Assembly (NCBI GenBank): GCA_949130485.1 | Contig: OX422196.1 | Coordinates: 2,112,388 to 2,176,387, forward strand | Source: Agelas oroides | Taxonomy: Eukaryota > Porifera > Demospongiae > Agelasida > Agelasidae | DNA: 64,000 nt | Direction of reading: 5' to 3' | In this document: positions 38,251 to 50,701 of the stretch, one piece after another | Numbering within the stretch: position 1 is the stretch's first letter | Layout: each line of letters starts with the position of its first letter | Program-made: the position numbers and the translations under genes | Notes under the pieces: model-generated | Seen by the model: only the letters and a program-made list of their open reading frames with translations | What the model was told of the DNA's origin: nothing | The model's database searches: none

Positions 38251-40699
38251 TTTTATACTCTTCATGCCGATAGCTTCTTGATAATATTCACCTTGCATAA
38301 GTGCAACCTTTTTACCGAGCTAGGAAGAGTCGCGAATTCACGCGAATTTCCAATGACGGCACTATACTGCGCGGCAGAGGAAGGTGATATTGGCTGGCCC
38401 CCACCGATTTATGCGCCTTTTGCACCGAGAAAGTGTTTACATTTTCAAACTCTTCATGCCCATAGCTTCTTTATAATATGCACAGTGCGTTAGTGCATCC
38501 TCTGAACCGAGCTAGGAAGAGTCGCGAAAGTACTAGAATTTCCATAGACTGCACTATACTACGCCTCAGGGGACGGTGATATTGGAAGGCCCGTAAAGCT
38601 TTGCGCGCCTTTAGCACCGAGATAGGGTTTACATTTTGAAACTCTTCATGCCCATAGATTCTTTATAATATGTACCTTGCATTAGTGTAACCTCGGTACC
38701 GAGCTCGGATGAGTCGCGAATGTATGCGAATTTCCATTGACTGCACTATACTGCGCCGCAGGGGACGGTGATATTGGCAGGCCCGTAGAGCTTTGTGCGC
38801 CTATTGCACCGATATAGGGTTTACATTTTTAAACTCTTCATGCCCATAGCTTCTTGATAATATGCACCTTGCATTAGTGCAACATTGGTACCTAGCTAGG
38901 AAGAGTCGCGAATATACGCGAATTACAATTGACTGCACTATACTGCACCGCAGGAGACGGTGATATTGGCAGGCCCGTGCAGCTTTGTGCGCCTATTGCA
39001 CCGATTTAGGGTTTACATTTTTAAACTCTTCATACCCATAGCTTCTTGATAATAAGCACCGTGCATTAGTGCAATCTCTGTACCGACCTAGGGAGAGTCG
39101 CGAATGTACGCGAATTTCCTTTGACGGCACTATACTGCGCGGCAGAGGACGGTGATATTAGCCGCCCCGCACCGATTTTTGCGCCCTTTGCACCGAGAAA
39201 GGGTTTACATTTTTAAACTCTTCATGCCCATAGCTTCTTGATAATATGCACCTTGCATGAGTGCAACCTTTGTACCGAGCAAGGAAGAGTCGCGAATCTA
39301 CGCGAATTACCATTGACTGCACTATACTGCGCCGCAGGGGACGGTGATAGGCAGGTCCTTACAGCTTTGTGCGTCTTTTGCACCGAGAAAGGGTTTACAT
39401 TTTTAAACTCTTCATGCTCATATCTTCTTGATAATATGCACCGTGTATTAGTGCAATCTCTGCACCGAGCTAGGAAGAGTCGTGAATGTAAGCGAATTTC
39501 CATTGACGGCACTATACTGCGCGGCAGAGGACGGTGATATTAGCCGCCCCGCACCGATTTGTGCGCCTTTTGCACCGAGAAAGGGTTTACATTTTTAAAC
39601 TCTTCATGCTCATATCTTCTTGATAATATGCACCGTGTATTAGTGCAATCTCTGCACCGAGCTAGGAAGAGTCGTGAATGTAAGCGAATTTCCATTGACG
39701 GCACTATACTGCGCGGCAGAGGACGGTGATATTAGCCGCCCCGCACCGATTTGTGCGCCATTTGCACCGAGAAATGGTTTACAATTTTAAACTCTTCATG
39801 CCCATAGCTTCTTGATAATATGCACCTTGCATGAGTGCAACCTTTGTACCGAGGAAGGAAGAGTCGCGAATGTACGCGAATTACCATTGACAGCATTATA
39901 CCGCTCCGCAGGGGACGGTGATACTGGCAGGTCCGTACAGCTTTGTGCGCCTATTGCACCGAGATAGGGTTTACATTTTGTAACTCTTCATGCCTATAGC
40001 TTCTTGATAATATGCACCGTGCATTAGTGCAAACTCTGTACCGAGCTAGGAAGAGTCGCGAATGTACGCGAATTTCCATTGACGGCACTATACTGCGCGG
40101 CAGAGGACGGTGATATTAGCCGCCCGGCACTGATTTGTGCGCCTTTTGCACCGAGAAAGGGTTTTCATTTTAAACTATTCATGCCCATAGCTTCTTGATA
40201 ATATGCACCTTGCATTAGTGCAACCTTTGTACCGAGCAAGGAAGATTCGCGAATGTACGCGAATTTCCATTGACTGCACTATACTGTGCGGCAGAGGACG
40301 GTGATATTGGCCGCCCCGCACCGATTTGTGCGCCATTTGCACCGAGAAAGGGTTTACGTTTTTAATCTCTTCATGCCCATAGCTTCTTGATAATATGCAC
40401 CTTGCATTAGTGCAACCATTGTACCGAGCAAAGAAGAGTCGCGAATGTAAGCGAATTTCTATTGACTGCACTGTACTGCGCCGCAAGGGACGGTGATATT
40501 GGCAGAAGCTTTGTGCGCCTATTGCACCGTGATAGGGTTTACATTTTTAAACTCTTCATGCCCATAGCTTCTGGATAATATGCACCGTGCATTAGTGCAA
40601 CCTCAGTACCGAGCTAGGAAGAGTCGCGAATGTACGCGAATTTCCATTGACTGCACTATACTGGGCTCAGGGGACGGTGATATTGGCAGGAACGTACAG

Positions 40700-40940
40700 C
40701 TTAGTGCGCCTTTTGCACCGAGAAAGGGTTTTCATTTTTAAACTCTTCATGCCCATAGTTTCTTGTTAATATGCACCTTGCATTAGTACAACCTTTGCAC
40801 CGAGATTGGAAGAGTCGCGAATGTACGCGAATATCCAATGCCGGCACTGTACTGCGCGGCAGTGGACAGTGATATTGGCCGGCCCGCACCGATTTGTGCG
40901 CCTTTTGCACAAAGAAAGGGTTTACATTTTTAAACTCTTA
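40700..40940 (-). repeat. long-range duplicated satellite segment, copy 1
   Basis: Carries the rare string ATCCAATGCCGGCACTGTAC and GCACAAAGAAAGG. The same string is found about 17.3 kb away (CCGGCACTGT at 40841 and 58129), on the other side of LINE-B. Confidence 0.8.
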
Positions 40941-43439
40941 ATGCCCATAGCTTCTTGATAATATACACCGTGTATTAGTGCAACCTCTGTACCGAACTAG
41001 GAAGAGTCGCGAATGTACGCGAATTTCCATTGTCGGCATTATACTGCGCGGCAGAGGACGGTGATAATGGACGCCCAGCACCGATTTGTGCGCCTTTTGC
41101 ACCGAGAAAGGGTTTACATTTTTGAACTCTTCATGCCCATAGTTTCTTTATAATATGCGCCTTGCATTAGTGCAACCTTTGTACCGAGCAAGGAAGAGTC
41201 GCGAATGTACGCGAATTTCCATTGACTGAACTATACTGCACCGCAAGGGACGGTGATATTGGCAAGTCCATACAGCTTTGTGCGCCTATTGCACCGAGAT
41301 AGGGTTTACAGTTTTTAGCTCTTCATGACCATAGCTTCTTGATAATATGCACATTTCATTAGTGCAAACTTTGTACCGAGCTAGGAAGAGTCGCGAATGT
41401 ACGCGAATTTCCATTGACTGCACTATACTGCGCCGCAGGGGACGGAGATATTGGCAGGGCCGTACAGCTTTGTGCGCCTTTTGCACCGAGAAAGGGTTTA
41501 CATTTTTAAACTCTTCATGCCCATAGCTTCTTTATAATATGCACCTTGCATTAGTGCAACCTTTGTACCGAGCTTGGAAGAGTCGCGAATTTACGCGAAT
41601 ATCCATTGACTACACTATACTTCGCCGCAGGGGACGGTGATATTAGCAGGCCCGTACAACTTTGTGCGCCTTTTGCACCGAAAAAGGGTTTACATTTTTA
41701 AACTCTTCATGCCCATAGCTTCTTGATGATAAGCACCGTGCATTAGTGCAACCTCTGTACCGAGCTAGGATGAATCGCGAATGTACGCGAATTTCCATTG
41801 ACTGCACTATACTGCGCATCAGGGGACGGTGATATTGGCAGGCCAGTACAGCTTTGATCGCCTTTTGCACCGAGAAAGGGTTTACATTTTTAAACTCTTC
41901 ATGCCCATACCTTCTTGATAATATGCACCTTGTATTAGTGCAACCTTTGTACCGAGCTAGGAAGAGTCGCGAATGTACGCGAATTTCCATTGACTGCACT
42001 ATACTGCGCCGCAAGGGACGGTGATATTGGCAGGCCGGTACAGCTTTGTTCGCCTTTTGCACCGAGAAAAGGTTTGCATTTTTAATCTCTTCATACCCAT
42101 AGCTTCTTTATAATATGCACATTGCATTAGTGCAACCTTTGTATCGAGCTTGGAAGAGTCGCGAATGTACGCGAATATCCATTGACTGCACAATACTTCG
42201 CCGCAGGGGACGGTGATATTAGCAGGCCCGTACAGCTTTGTGCGCCTTTTGCACCGAAAAAGGGTTTACATTTTTAAACTCTTCATGCCCATAGCTTCTT
42301 GATGATAAGCACCGTGCATTAGTGCAACCTCTGTACCGAGCTAGGAAGAGTCGCGAATGTACGCGAATTTCCATTGACTGCACTATACTGCGCCGCAAGG
42401 GACGGTGATATTTACAGGCCCGTACAGCTTTGTGCGCCTTATGCACCGAGAAAGGGTTTACATTTTTAAACTCTTCATGCCCATAGCTTCTTTATAATAC
42501 GCACCTTGCATTAGTGCAACCTTTGTACCGAGCTAGGAAGAGTCGCGAATGTACGCGAATTTCCATTGACTGCACTATACTGCGCCGTAGGGGACGGTGA
42601 TATTGGCAGGACTGTACAGCTTTGTGCGCTTATTGCACCGAGATAGGGTTTACATTTTTAAACTCTTCATGCCCATAGCTTCTTTATAATATCCACCTTG
42701 CATTAGTGCAACCTTTGTACCGCGTTGGGAAGAGTCGCGAATGTACGCAACTTTCCATTGACTGCACTATACTGCGCCGCAGGGGACGGTGATATTGACA
42801 GGCCCGTACAGCTATCTACGCCATTTGCACCGAGAAAGGGTTTACATTTTTAAACACTTCATGCCCTTAGCTTGTTTATAATATGCACCTTGCATTAGAT
42901 GCAACCTTTGTACCGAGATAGGAGTCGCGAATGTACTCGAATTTCCACAGACTGCACTATACTGCGCCGTAGGGGACGGTGATGTTGGCAGGCCCGTACA
43001 GCTTTGTGCGCCTATTGCACCGAGATAGGGTTTACATTTTTAAACTCTTCATGCCCATTGCATCTTGATAAAAAGCACCGTGTATTAGTGTAACCTCTGT
43101 ACAGAGTTAGGAAGAGTCGCGAATGTACGCGAATTTCCATTGACTGCACTATACTGCGCCGCAGTGGATGGTGATATTGGCAGGCCCGTACAGCATTGTG
43201 CGCCTTTTGCACCGAGAAAGGGTTTACATTTTTAAACTCTTCATGCCCATAGCTTCTTTATAACACGCACCTTGCATTAGTGCAACCTTTGTACCGAGCT
43301 AGGAAGAGTCGCGAATGTACGCGAATTTCCATTGACTGCACAATACTGCGCGGCAGTGGACAGTGATATTGGCAGACCCGTACAGCTTTGTGCGCCTTTT
43401 GCACCGAGAAAGGGTTTACATTTTTAAACTCTTCATGCC

Positions 43440-46230
43440 CATACCTTCTTGATAATATGCACCTTGCATTAGTGCAACCTTTGTACCGAGATAGGAAGAG
43501 TCGCGAATGTACGCGAATTTCCATTGACTGCACTATACTGCACCTCAGTGGACGGTGATATTGGCAGGCCCGTACAGCTTTGATCGCCTTTTGCACCGAG
43601 AAAGGGTTTATATTTTTAAACTCTTCATCCCAATAGCTTCTTGATAATATCCACCTTGCATTAGTGCAACCATTGTGCCGCGTTGGGAAGAGTCGCGAAT
43701 GTACGCAACTTTCCTTTGACTGCACTATACTGCGCCGAAGGGGACGGTGATATTGACAGGCCCGTACAGCTACGTACGCCATTTGCACCGAGAAAGGGTT
43801 TACATTTTTAAACTCTTCATGCCCATAGCTCCTTGATAATATACACCTTGCATTAGTGAAACCTTTGTACCGAGTTAGGAAGAGTCGCGAATATAAGCGA
43901 ATTTCCATTGACCGCACTATTCTTCGCCGCAAGGGACGGTGATATTGGCAAGCCCGTACAGCTTTGTGCGCCTTTTGCAACGAGAAAAGTTTTATATTTT
44001 TAAACTCTTCATGCCCATAGCTTCTTGATAATATGCACCTTGCATTAGTGCAACCTTTGTACCGAGCTAGGAAGAGTCGCGAATGTACGCAACTTTCCAT
44101 TGACTGCCCTATACTGCGCATCAAGGGACGGTGATATTGGCAGGCCCGTACAGCTTTGATCGCCTTTTGCACCGAGAAAGGGTTTACATTTTTAAAGTCT
44201 TTCAGCCCATACCTTCTTGATGATATGCACCTTGCATTAGTGCAACCTTTGTACCGAGATAGGAAGAGTCGCGAATGTACGCGAATTTCCATTGACTGCA
44301 CTATACTGCACCGCAGTGGACGGTGATATTGGCAGGCCCGTACAGCTTTGATCGCCTTTTGCACCGAGAAAGGGTTTACATTTTTAAACTCTTCATCCCA
44401 ATAGCTTCTTGATAATATCCACCTTGCATTAGTGCAACCATTGTGCCGCGTTGGGAAGAGTCGCGAATGTACGCAACTTTCCTTTGACTGCACTATACTG
44501 CGCCGAAGGGGACGGTGATATTGACAGGCCCGTACAGCTACGTACGCCATTTGCACCGAGAAAGGGTTTACATTTTTAAACTCTTCATGCCCATAGCTCC
44601 TTGATAATATACACCTTGCATTAGTGAAACCTTTGTACCGAGTTAGGAAGAGTCGCGAATGTAAGCGAATTTCCATTGACCGCACTATTCTTCGCCGCAA
44701 GGGACGGTGATATTGGCAAGCCCGTACAGCTTTGTGCGCCTTTTGCAACGAGAAAAGTTTTATATTTTTAAACTCTTCATGCCCATAGCTTCTTGATAAA
44801 ATGCACCTTGCATTTGTGCAACCTTTGTACCGAGCTAGGAAGAGTCGCGAATGTACGCAACTTTCCATTGACTGCCCTATACTGCGCATCAGGGGACGGT
44901 GATATTGGCAGGCCCGTACAGCTTTGATCGCCTTTTGCACCGAGAAAGGGTTTACATTTTTAAAGTCTTTCAGCCCATACCTTCTTGATGATATGCACCT
45001 TGCATTAGTGCAACCTTTGTACCGCGTTAGGAAGAGTCGCGAATGTACGCAAATTTCCATTGACTGCACTACACTGCGCCGCAGGGGACGGTGATATTGA
45101 CAGGCCCGTACAGCTATGTACGCCATTTGCACCGAGAAAGTGTTTACATTTTTAAACTCTTCATGCCAATAGCTTCTTGATAATATGCACCTTGCATTAG
45201 TGCAACCTTTGTACCGAGTTAGGAATAGTCGCGAATGAACGCGAATTTCCATTGACTGCACTATTGTGCGCCGCAAGGGACGGTGATATTGGCAAGCACG
45301 TACAGCTTTGTGCGCCTTTTGCACCGAGAAAGGGTTTATATTTTTAAACTCTTCATGCCCATAGCTTCTCGATAATATGCACCTTGCATTAGTGCAACCT
45401 TTGTACCGAGCTAGGAAGAGTCGCGAATGTACGCAACTTTCCATTGACTGCACTATACTGCGCATCAGGGGACGGTGATATTGGCAAGCCCGTACAGCTT
45501 TGATCGCCTTTTGCACCGAGAAAGGGTTTACATTTTTAAAGTCTTCCTGCCCATACCTTCTTGATAATATGCACCTTGCATTAGTGTAACCTTTGTACCG
45601 AGATAGGAAGAGTCGCGAATGTACGCGAATTTCCATTGACTGCACTATACTGCACCGCAGTGGAAGGTGATATTGACAGGCCCGTACAGCTTTGATCGCC
45701 TTTTGCACCGAGAAAGGGTTTACATTTTTAAACTCTTCATGCCAATAGCTTCTTGATAATATCCACCTTGTATTAGTGCAACCTTTGAACCGCGTTGGGA
45801 AGAGTCGCGAATGTACGCAAATTTCCATTGACTGCACTATACTGCGCCGCAGGGGACGGTGATATTGACAGGCCCGTACAGCTATGTACGCCATTTGCAC
45901 CGAGAAAGGGTTTACATTTTTAAACTCTTCATGCCAATAGCTTCTTGATAATATGCACCTTGCATTAGTGCAACATTTGTACCGAGTTAGGAAGAGTCGC
46001 GAATGAACGCGAATTTCCATTGACTGCACTATTCTGCGCCGCAAGGGAAGGTGATATTGGCAAGCACGTACAGCTTTGTGCGCCTTTTGCACCGAGAAAG
46101 GGTTTATATTTTTAAACTCTTCATGCCCATAGCTTCTTGATAATATGCACCTTGCATTAGTGCAACCTTTGTACCGAGCTAGGAAGAATCGCGAATGTAC
46201 GCGAATTTCTATTGACTGCACTATACTGCG
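43440..46230 (-). repeat. 4-monomer higher-order repeat (768-bp lag)
   Basis: CTCTTCATCCCAATAGC occurs at 43621 and 44389 (lag 768), and the accompanying GTGCCGCGTTGGG, ACCGCACTATTCTTCGCC and TTTAAAGTCTTTCAGCCC variants recur in order. A more diverged third round (45160 onward) shares the pattern. Because no indel off the multiple of three occurs, the satellite frame stays open for 991 codons across this block. Confidence 0.85.
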
Positions 46231-48599
46231 CATCAGATGACGGTGATATTGGCAGGCCCGTACAGCTTTGTGCGTTTTTTCACCGAGAAAGGGTTTGCAT
46301 TTTGTAACTCTTCATGCCCAGAGCTTCTTCATAATATGCACTTTGCATTAGTGCAACCATTGTACCGAGATAGGAAGGGTCGCGAATGTACTCTAATTTC
46401 CACAGACTGCACTACACTGCGCCGCAGAGGACGGTGACATTAGCAGTCCCGTACAGCTTTGTGCGCCTATTGCACCGATATAGGGTTTACATTTTTAATC
46501 TCTTCATGCCCATAGCTTCTTGATAATAAGCACCGTGGATTAGTGCAACCTCTGTACCGAGCTATGAAGAGTCGCGAATGTACTCGAATTTCCATTGACT
46601 GCACTATACTGCGCCGTAGGGGACGGTGATATTGGCAGACCCGTACAGCTTTGTGCGCCATTTGGACCGAGGAAGGGTTTACATTTTTAAACTCTTCATG
46701 CCCATAGCTTATTGATAATATGCACCTTGCATTAGTGTAACCGTTGTACCGAGTTGGGAAGAGTCGCGAATGTACGCGAATTTCCATTGACTGCATTCTA
46801 CTGCGCCGCAGGGGACGGTGATATTGGCAGGCCCGTACAGCTTTGTTCGCCGTTTGCACCGAGGAAGGGTTTACATTTTTAAACTCTTCATGCCAATAGC
46901 TTCTTGATAATATCCACCTTGCATTAGTGCAACCTTTGTACCGCGTTGTGAAGAGTCGCGAATGTACGCAACTTTCCATTGACTGCACAATACTGCGCCG
47001 CAGGGGACGGTGATATTGGCAGGCCAGTACAGCTATGTACGCCATTTGCACTGCGGAAGGGTTTACATTTTTAAACTCTTCATGCCCATAGCTCCTTGAT
47101 AATATGTACCTTGCATTAGTGAAACCTTTGTACCGAGTTAGGAAGAGTTGCGAATGTACGCGAATATCCATTGACTCTACTATACTGCGCCGCATGGGAA
47201 GGTGATATTGGCAGGCCCGTACAGCTTTGTGCGCCTTTTGCACCGAGAAAGGGTTTATATTTTTAAACTCTTCATGCCCGTATCTTCTTGATAATATGCA
47301 CCTTGCATTAGTGCAACCTTTGTACCGAGCTAGGAAGAGTCGCGAATGCACGCGAATTTCCATTGACTGCACTATACTGCACAGCAGGGGACGGTGATAT
47401 TTGCAGGCCCGTACAGCTCTGTACGCCTTTTGCACCGAGATAGGGTTTACATTGTAAAGCTCTTCATGCCCATAGTTTCTTGATAATATGGACCGTGCAT
47501 TATTGCAACCTCTGTACCCAGCTAGGAAGAATCGCGAATGTACGCGAATTTCCATTGACTGCACTATACTGCGCCGCAGGGGACGGTGATAAAGGCCGGC
47601 CCGCACCGATTTTTGCGCCTTTTGCACCAAGAAAGGGTTTACATTTTTAAACTCTTCATGCCCATAGCTTGTTGATAATATGCACTGTGCATTTGTGCAA
47701 CCTCTGTACCGAGCTAGGAAGAGTCGCGAATGTACGCAAATTTCCATTGACTGCACTATACTGCGCCGCAAGGGACGGTGATATTGGCAGGCCGGTACAG
47801 CTTTGTTCGCCTTTTGCACCGAGAAAAGGTTTGCATTTTTAAACTCTTCATACCCATAGCTTCTTTATAATATGCACCTTGCATTAGTGCAACCTTTGTA
47901 CCGAGCTTGGAAGAGTCGCGAATGTACGCGAATATCCAATGACTGCACTATACTTCGCCGCAGGGGACGGTGATATTAGCAGGCCCGAACAGCCTTGTCC
48001 GCCTTTTGCACCGAGAAAGGGTTTACATTTTTAAACTCTTCATGCCCATAGCTTCTTGATGATAAGCACCGTGCATTAGTTCAACCTCTGTACCGAGCTA
48101 GGAAGAGTCGCGAATGTACGTGAATTTCCATTGACTGCACTATACTGCGCCGCAGGGGACGGTGATATTGACAGGACAGTACAGCTTTGTGCGCCTTATG
48201 CACCGAGATATGGTTTACATTTTGAAACTCTTCATGCCCTTAGCTTCTAGATACAAAGCACCGTGCATTAGTGCAACCTCTGTACAGAGTTAGGAAGAGT
48301 CGCGAATGTACGCGAATTTCCATTGACTGCACTATACTGCGCCGCAGGGGACGGTGATATTGGCAGGCCCGTGCAGCTTTGTGCGCTTTTTGCACCGAGA
48401 AAGGGTTTACATTTTTAAACTCTTCATGCCCATAGCTTCTTTATAATACGCACCTTGCATTAATGCAACCTTTGTTCCGAGCTAGGAAGAGTCGCGAATG
48501 TACGCGAATTTCCATTGACTGCACTATACTGCGCATCATGGGACGGTGATATTGGCAGGTCCGTAGAGCTTTGATCGCCTTTTGCACCAGGAAAGGGTT

Positions 48600-50130
48600 T
48601 ACAATTTTAAACTCTTCATGTCCATACCTTCTTGATAATATGCACCGTGCATTAGTGCAACCTTTGTACCGAGATAGGAAGAGTCGCGAATGTACGCGAA
48701 TTTCCATTGACTGCACTATACTGCGCGGCAGTGGACAGTGATATTCGCCGGCCCGCACCGATTTGTGCGCCTTTTGCACCAATAAAGGGTTTACATTTTT
48801 AAACTCTTCATGCCCATACCTTCTTGATAATATCCACCTTGCATTAGTGCAACCTTTGTACCGCGTTGGGAAGAGTCGCGAATGTACGCAACTTTCCATT
48901 GATTGCACTATACTGCGCCGAAGGGGACGGTGATATTGATAGGCCCGTGCAGCTATGTACGCCATTTGCACCGAGAAATGGTTTACATTTTTAAACTCTT
49001 CATGCCAATAGCTTCTTGATAATATGCACCTTGTATTAGTGCAACCTTTGTACCGAGTTAGGAAGAGTCGCGAATGAACGCGAATTTCCATTGACTGCAC
49101 TATTCTGCCCCGCAAGGGACGGTGATATTGGCAAGCCCGTACAGCTTTGTGCGCCATTTGCACCGAGAATGGGTTTATATTTTTAAACTCTTCATGCCCA
49201 TACCTTCTTGATAATATGCACCTTGCATTAGTGCAACCTTTGTACCGAGATAGGAAGAGTCGCGAATGTACGCGAATTTCCATTGACTGCACTATACTGC
49301 GCGGCAGTGGACAGTGATATTCGCCGGCCCGCACCGATTTGTGCGCCTTTTGCACAAATAAAGGGTTTACATTTTTAAACTCTTCATGCCCATAGCTTCT
49401 TGATAATATGCACCGTGCATTAGTGCAACCTCTGTACCGAAATAGGAGGAGTCGCGAATGTACGCGAATTTCCATTGTCGGCACAATACTGCGTGGCAGA
49501 GGACGGTGATATTCGCTGCCCCACACCGATTTGTGCGCCTTTTGCACCGAGAAAGGGTTTACATTTTTAAACTCTTCATGCCCATACCTTCTTGATAATA
49601 TCCACCTTGTATTAGTGCAACCTTTGTACCGCGTTGGGAAGAGTCGCGAATGTACGCAACTTTCCATTGACAGCACTATACTGCGCCGCAGGGGACGGTG
49701 ATATTGACAGGCCCGTACAGCTATGTACGCCATTTGCACCGAGAAAGGGTTTACATTTTTAAACTCTTCATGCCAATAGCTTCTTGATAATATGCACCTT
49801 GTATTAGTGCAACCTTTGTACCGAGTTAGGAAGAGTCGCGAATGAACGCGAATTTCCATTGACTGCACTATTCTGCCCCGCAAGGGACGGTGATATTGGC
49901 AAGCCCGTACAGCTTTGTGCGCCATTTGCACCGAGAAAGGGTTTATATTTGTAAACACTTCATGCCCATAGCTTCTTGATAATATGCACCTTGCATTAGT
50001 GCAACCTTTGTACCGTGTTAGGAAGAGTCGCGAATGTACGCGAATTTCCATTGTCTGCACTATACTGCGCATCAGGGGACGGTGATATTGGCAGGCCCGT
50101 ACAGCTTTGATCGCCTTTTGCACCGAGAAA
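48600..50130 (-). repeat. 4-monomer higher-order repeat (768-bp lag)
   Basis: TATCCACCTTG after CCCATACCTTCTTGATAA starts at 48831 and 49599, lag 768 bp. Flanking variants (GAACGCGAATTTCC, CTATTCTGCCCCGCAAGGG) recur at the same offset. Confidence 0.85.
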
Positions 50131-50418
50131 GGGTTTACATTTTTAAACTCTTCATGCCCATACCTTCTTGATAATATGCACCTTGCATTAGTGCAACCTT
50201 TGTACCGAGCTAGGAAGAGTCGCGAATGTACGCAACTTTCCATTGACTGCACTATACTGCGCCGCAGGGGACGGTGATATTGACAGTCCCGTACTGCTAT
50301 GTACGCCATTTGCACCGAGAAAAGGTTTACATTTTTAAACTCTTCACGCCCATAGCTTCTTTATAATATGCACCTAGCATTAGATGCAACCTTTGTACCG
50401 AGATAGGAAGAGTCGCGA

Positions 50419-50448
50419 ATTATTATTATTATTATTATTATTATTATT
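50419..50448 (-). repeat. trinucleotide tail of LINE-B
   Basis: Ten ATT units on the plus strand, so (AAT)10 on the element's sense strand. The terminal AAT coincides with AAT of the satellite motif CGCGAAT. Confidence 0.95.
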
Positions 50449-50701
50449 GCTTTACAGCACAGTGAAGATTTGGACAGGGTGAATGAAGAACAGAAGTTGG
50501 TGCTGAATGAAGATGAAAGTTAGAGATTGTACCGTGCTGAAGGACTACTATGGATAAAGAATAGCAGCCTGGACAAAAAACACAAACAAGCTAGTGGTGA
50601 CAAACAATAATTATAGTTTACAAATTATTTATAAATTAAAATCAAAGTTGAAGTTAGTCACGTTGTTTTTCTGTGGTGGCTGAAGAACTTGCACATGCTT
50701 G
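50449..50701 (-). other. LINE-B 3' UTR
   Basis: About 253 bp of A/T-rich non-coding sequence between the ORF2 stop and the trinucleotide tail. A plus-strand frame at 50699-50968 is a shadow of ORF2. No polyadenylation signal is needed for this tail type and I see no convincing conserved structure. Confidence 0.7.

Larger units (their letters stand above)
15135..50418 (-). repeat. 192-bp satellite array, minus orientation (segment 2)
   Basis: About 184 monomers in unbroken minus orientation between the two LINEs. Variants change regionally. 15-22 kb is rich in GAGTCGCGAATGTACGCGAAAT and ACTGCAATATA units. 22-34.7 kb is rich in GCAACATTTGTACC, GCAACATGTGTACC and GAGATAGGG units. 43-50 kb is rich in CGCAACTTTCC and GTACCGCGTTGGG units. 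Occasional deletions occur, for example about 9 bp near 34037 (TTACATTTTCATGCCC) and about 7 bp near 40505 (GGCAGAAGCTTTG). Open frames reach 991 codons at 43258-46233 on the minus strand but repeat every 64 residues and follow the satellite. I see no gene in this stretch. Confidence 0.95.

Noticed and set aside
43258-46233. 991-codon minus-strand open frame, and the other satellite-frame open frames (for example 48441-50315, 46467-47819, 1129-2151), as protein-coding genes
   Set aside because: They repeat every 64 residues in step with the 192-bp DNA repeat, start and end wherever indels or stops fall, and have no gene-like flanks. They are kept only as a testable curiosity.
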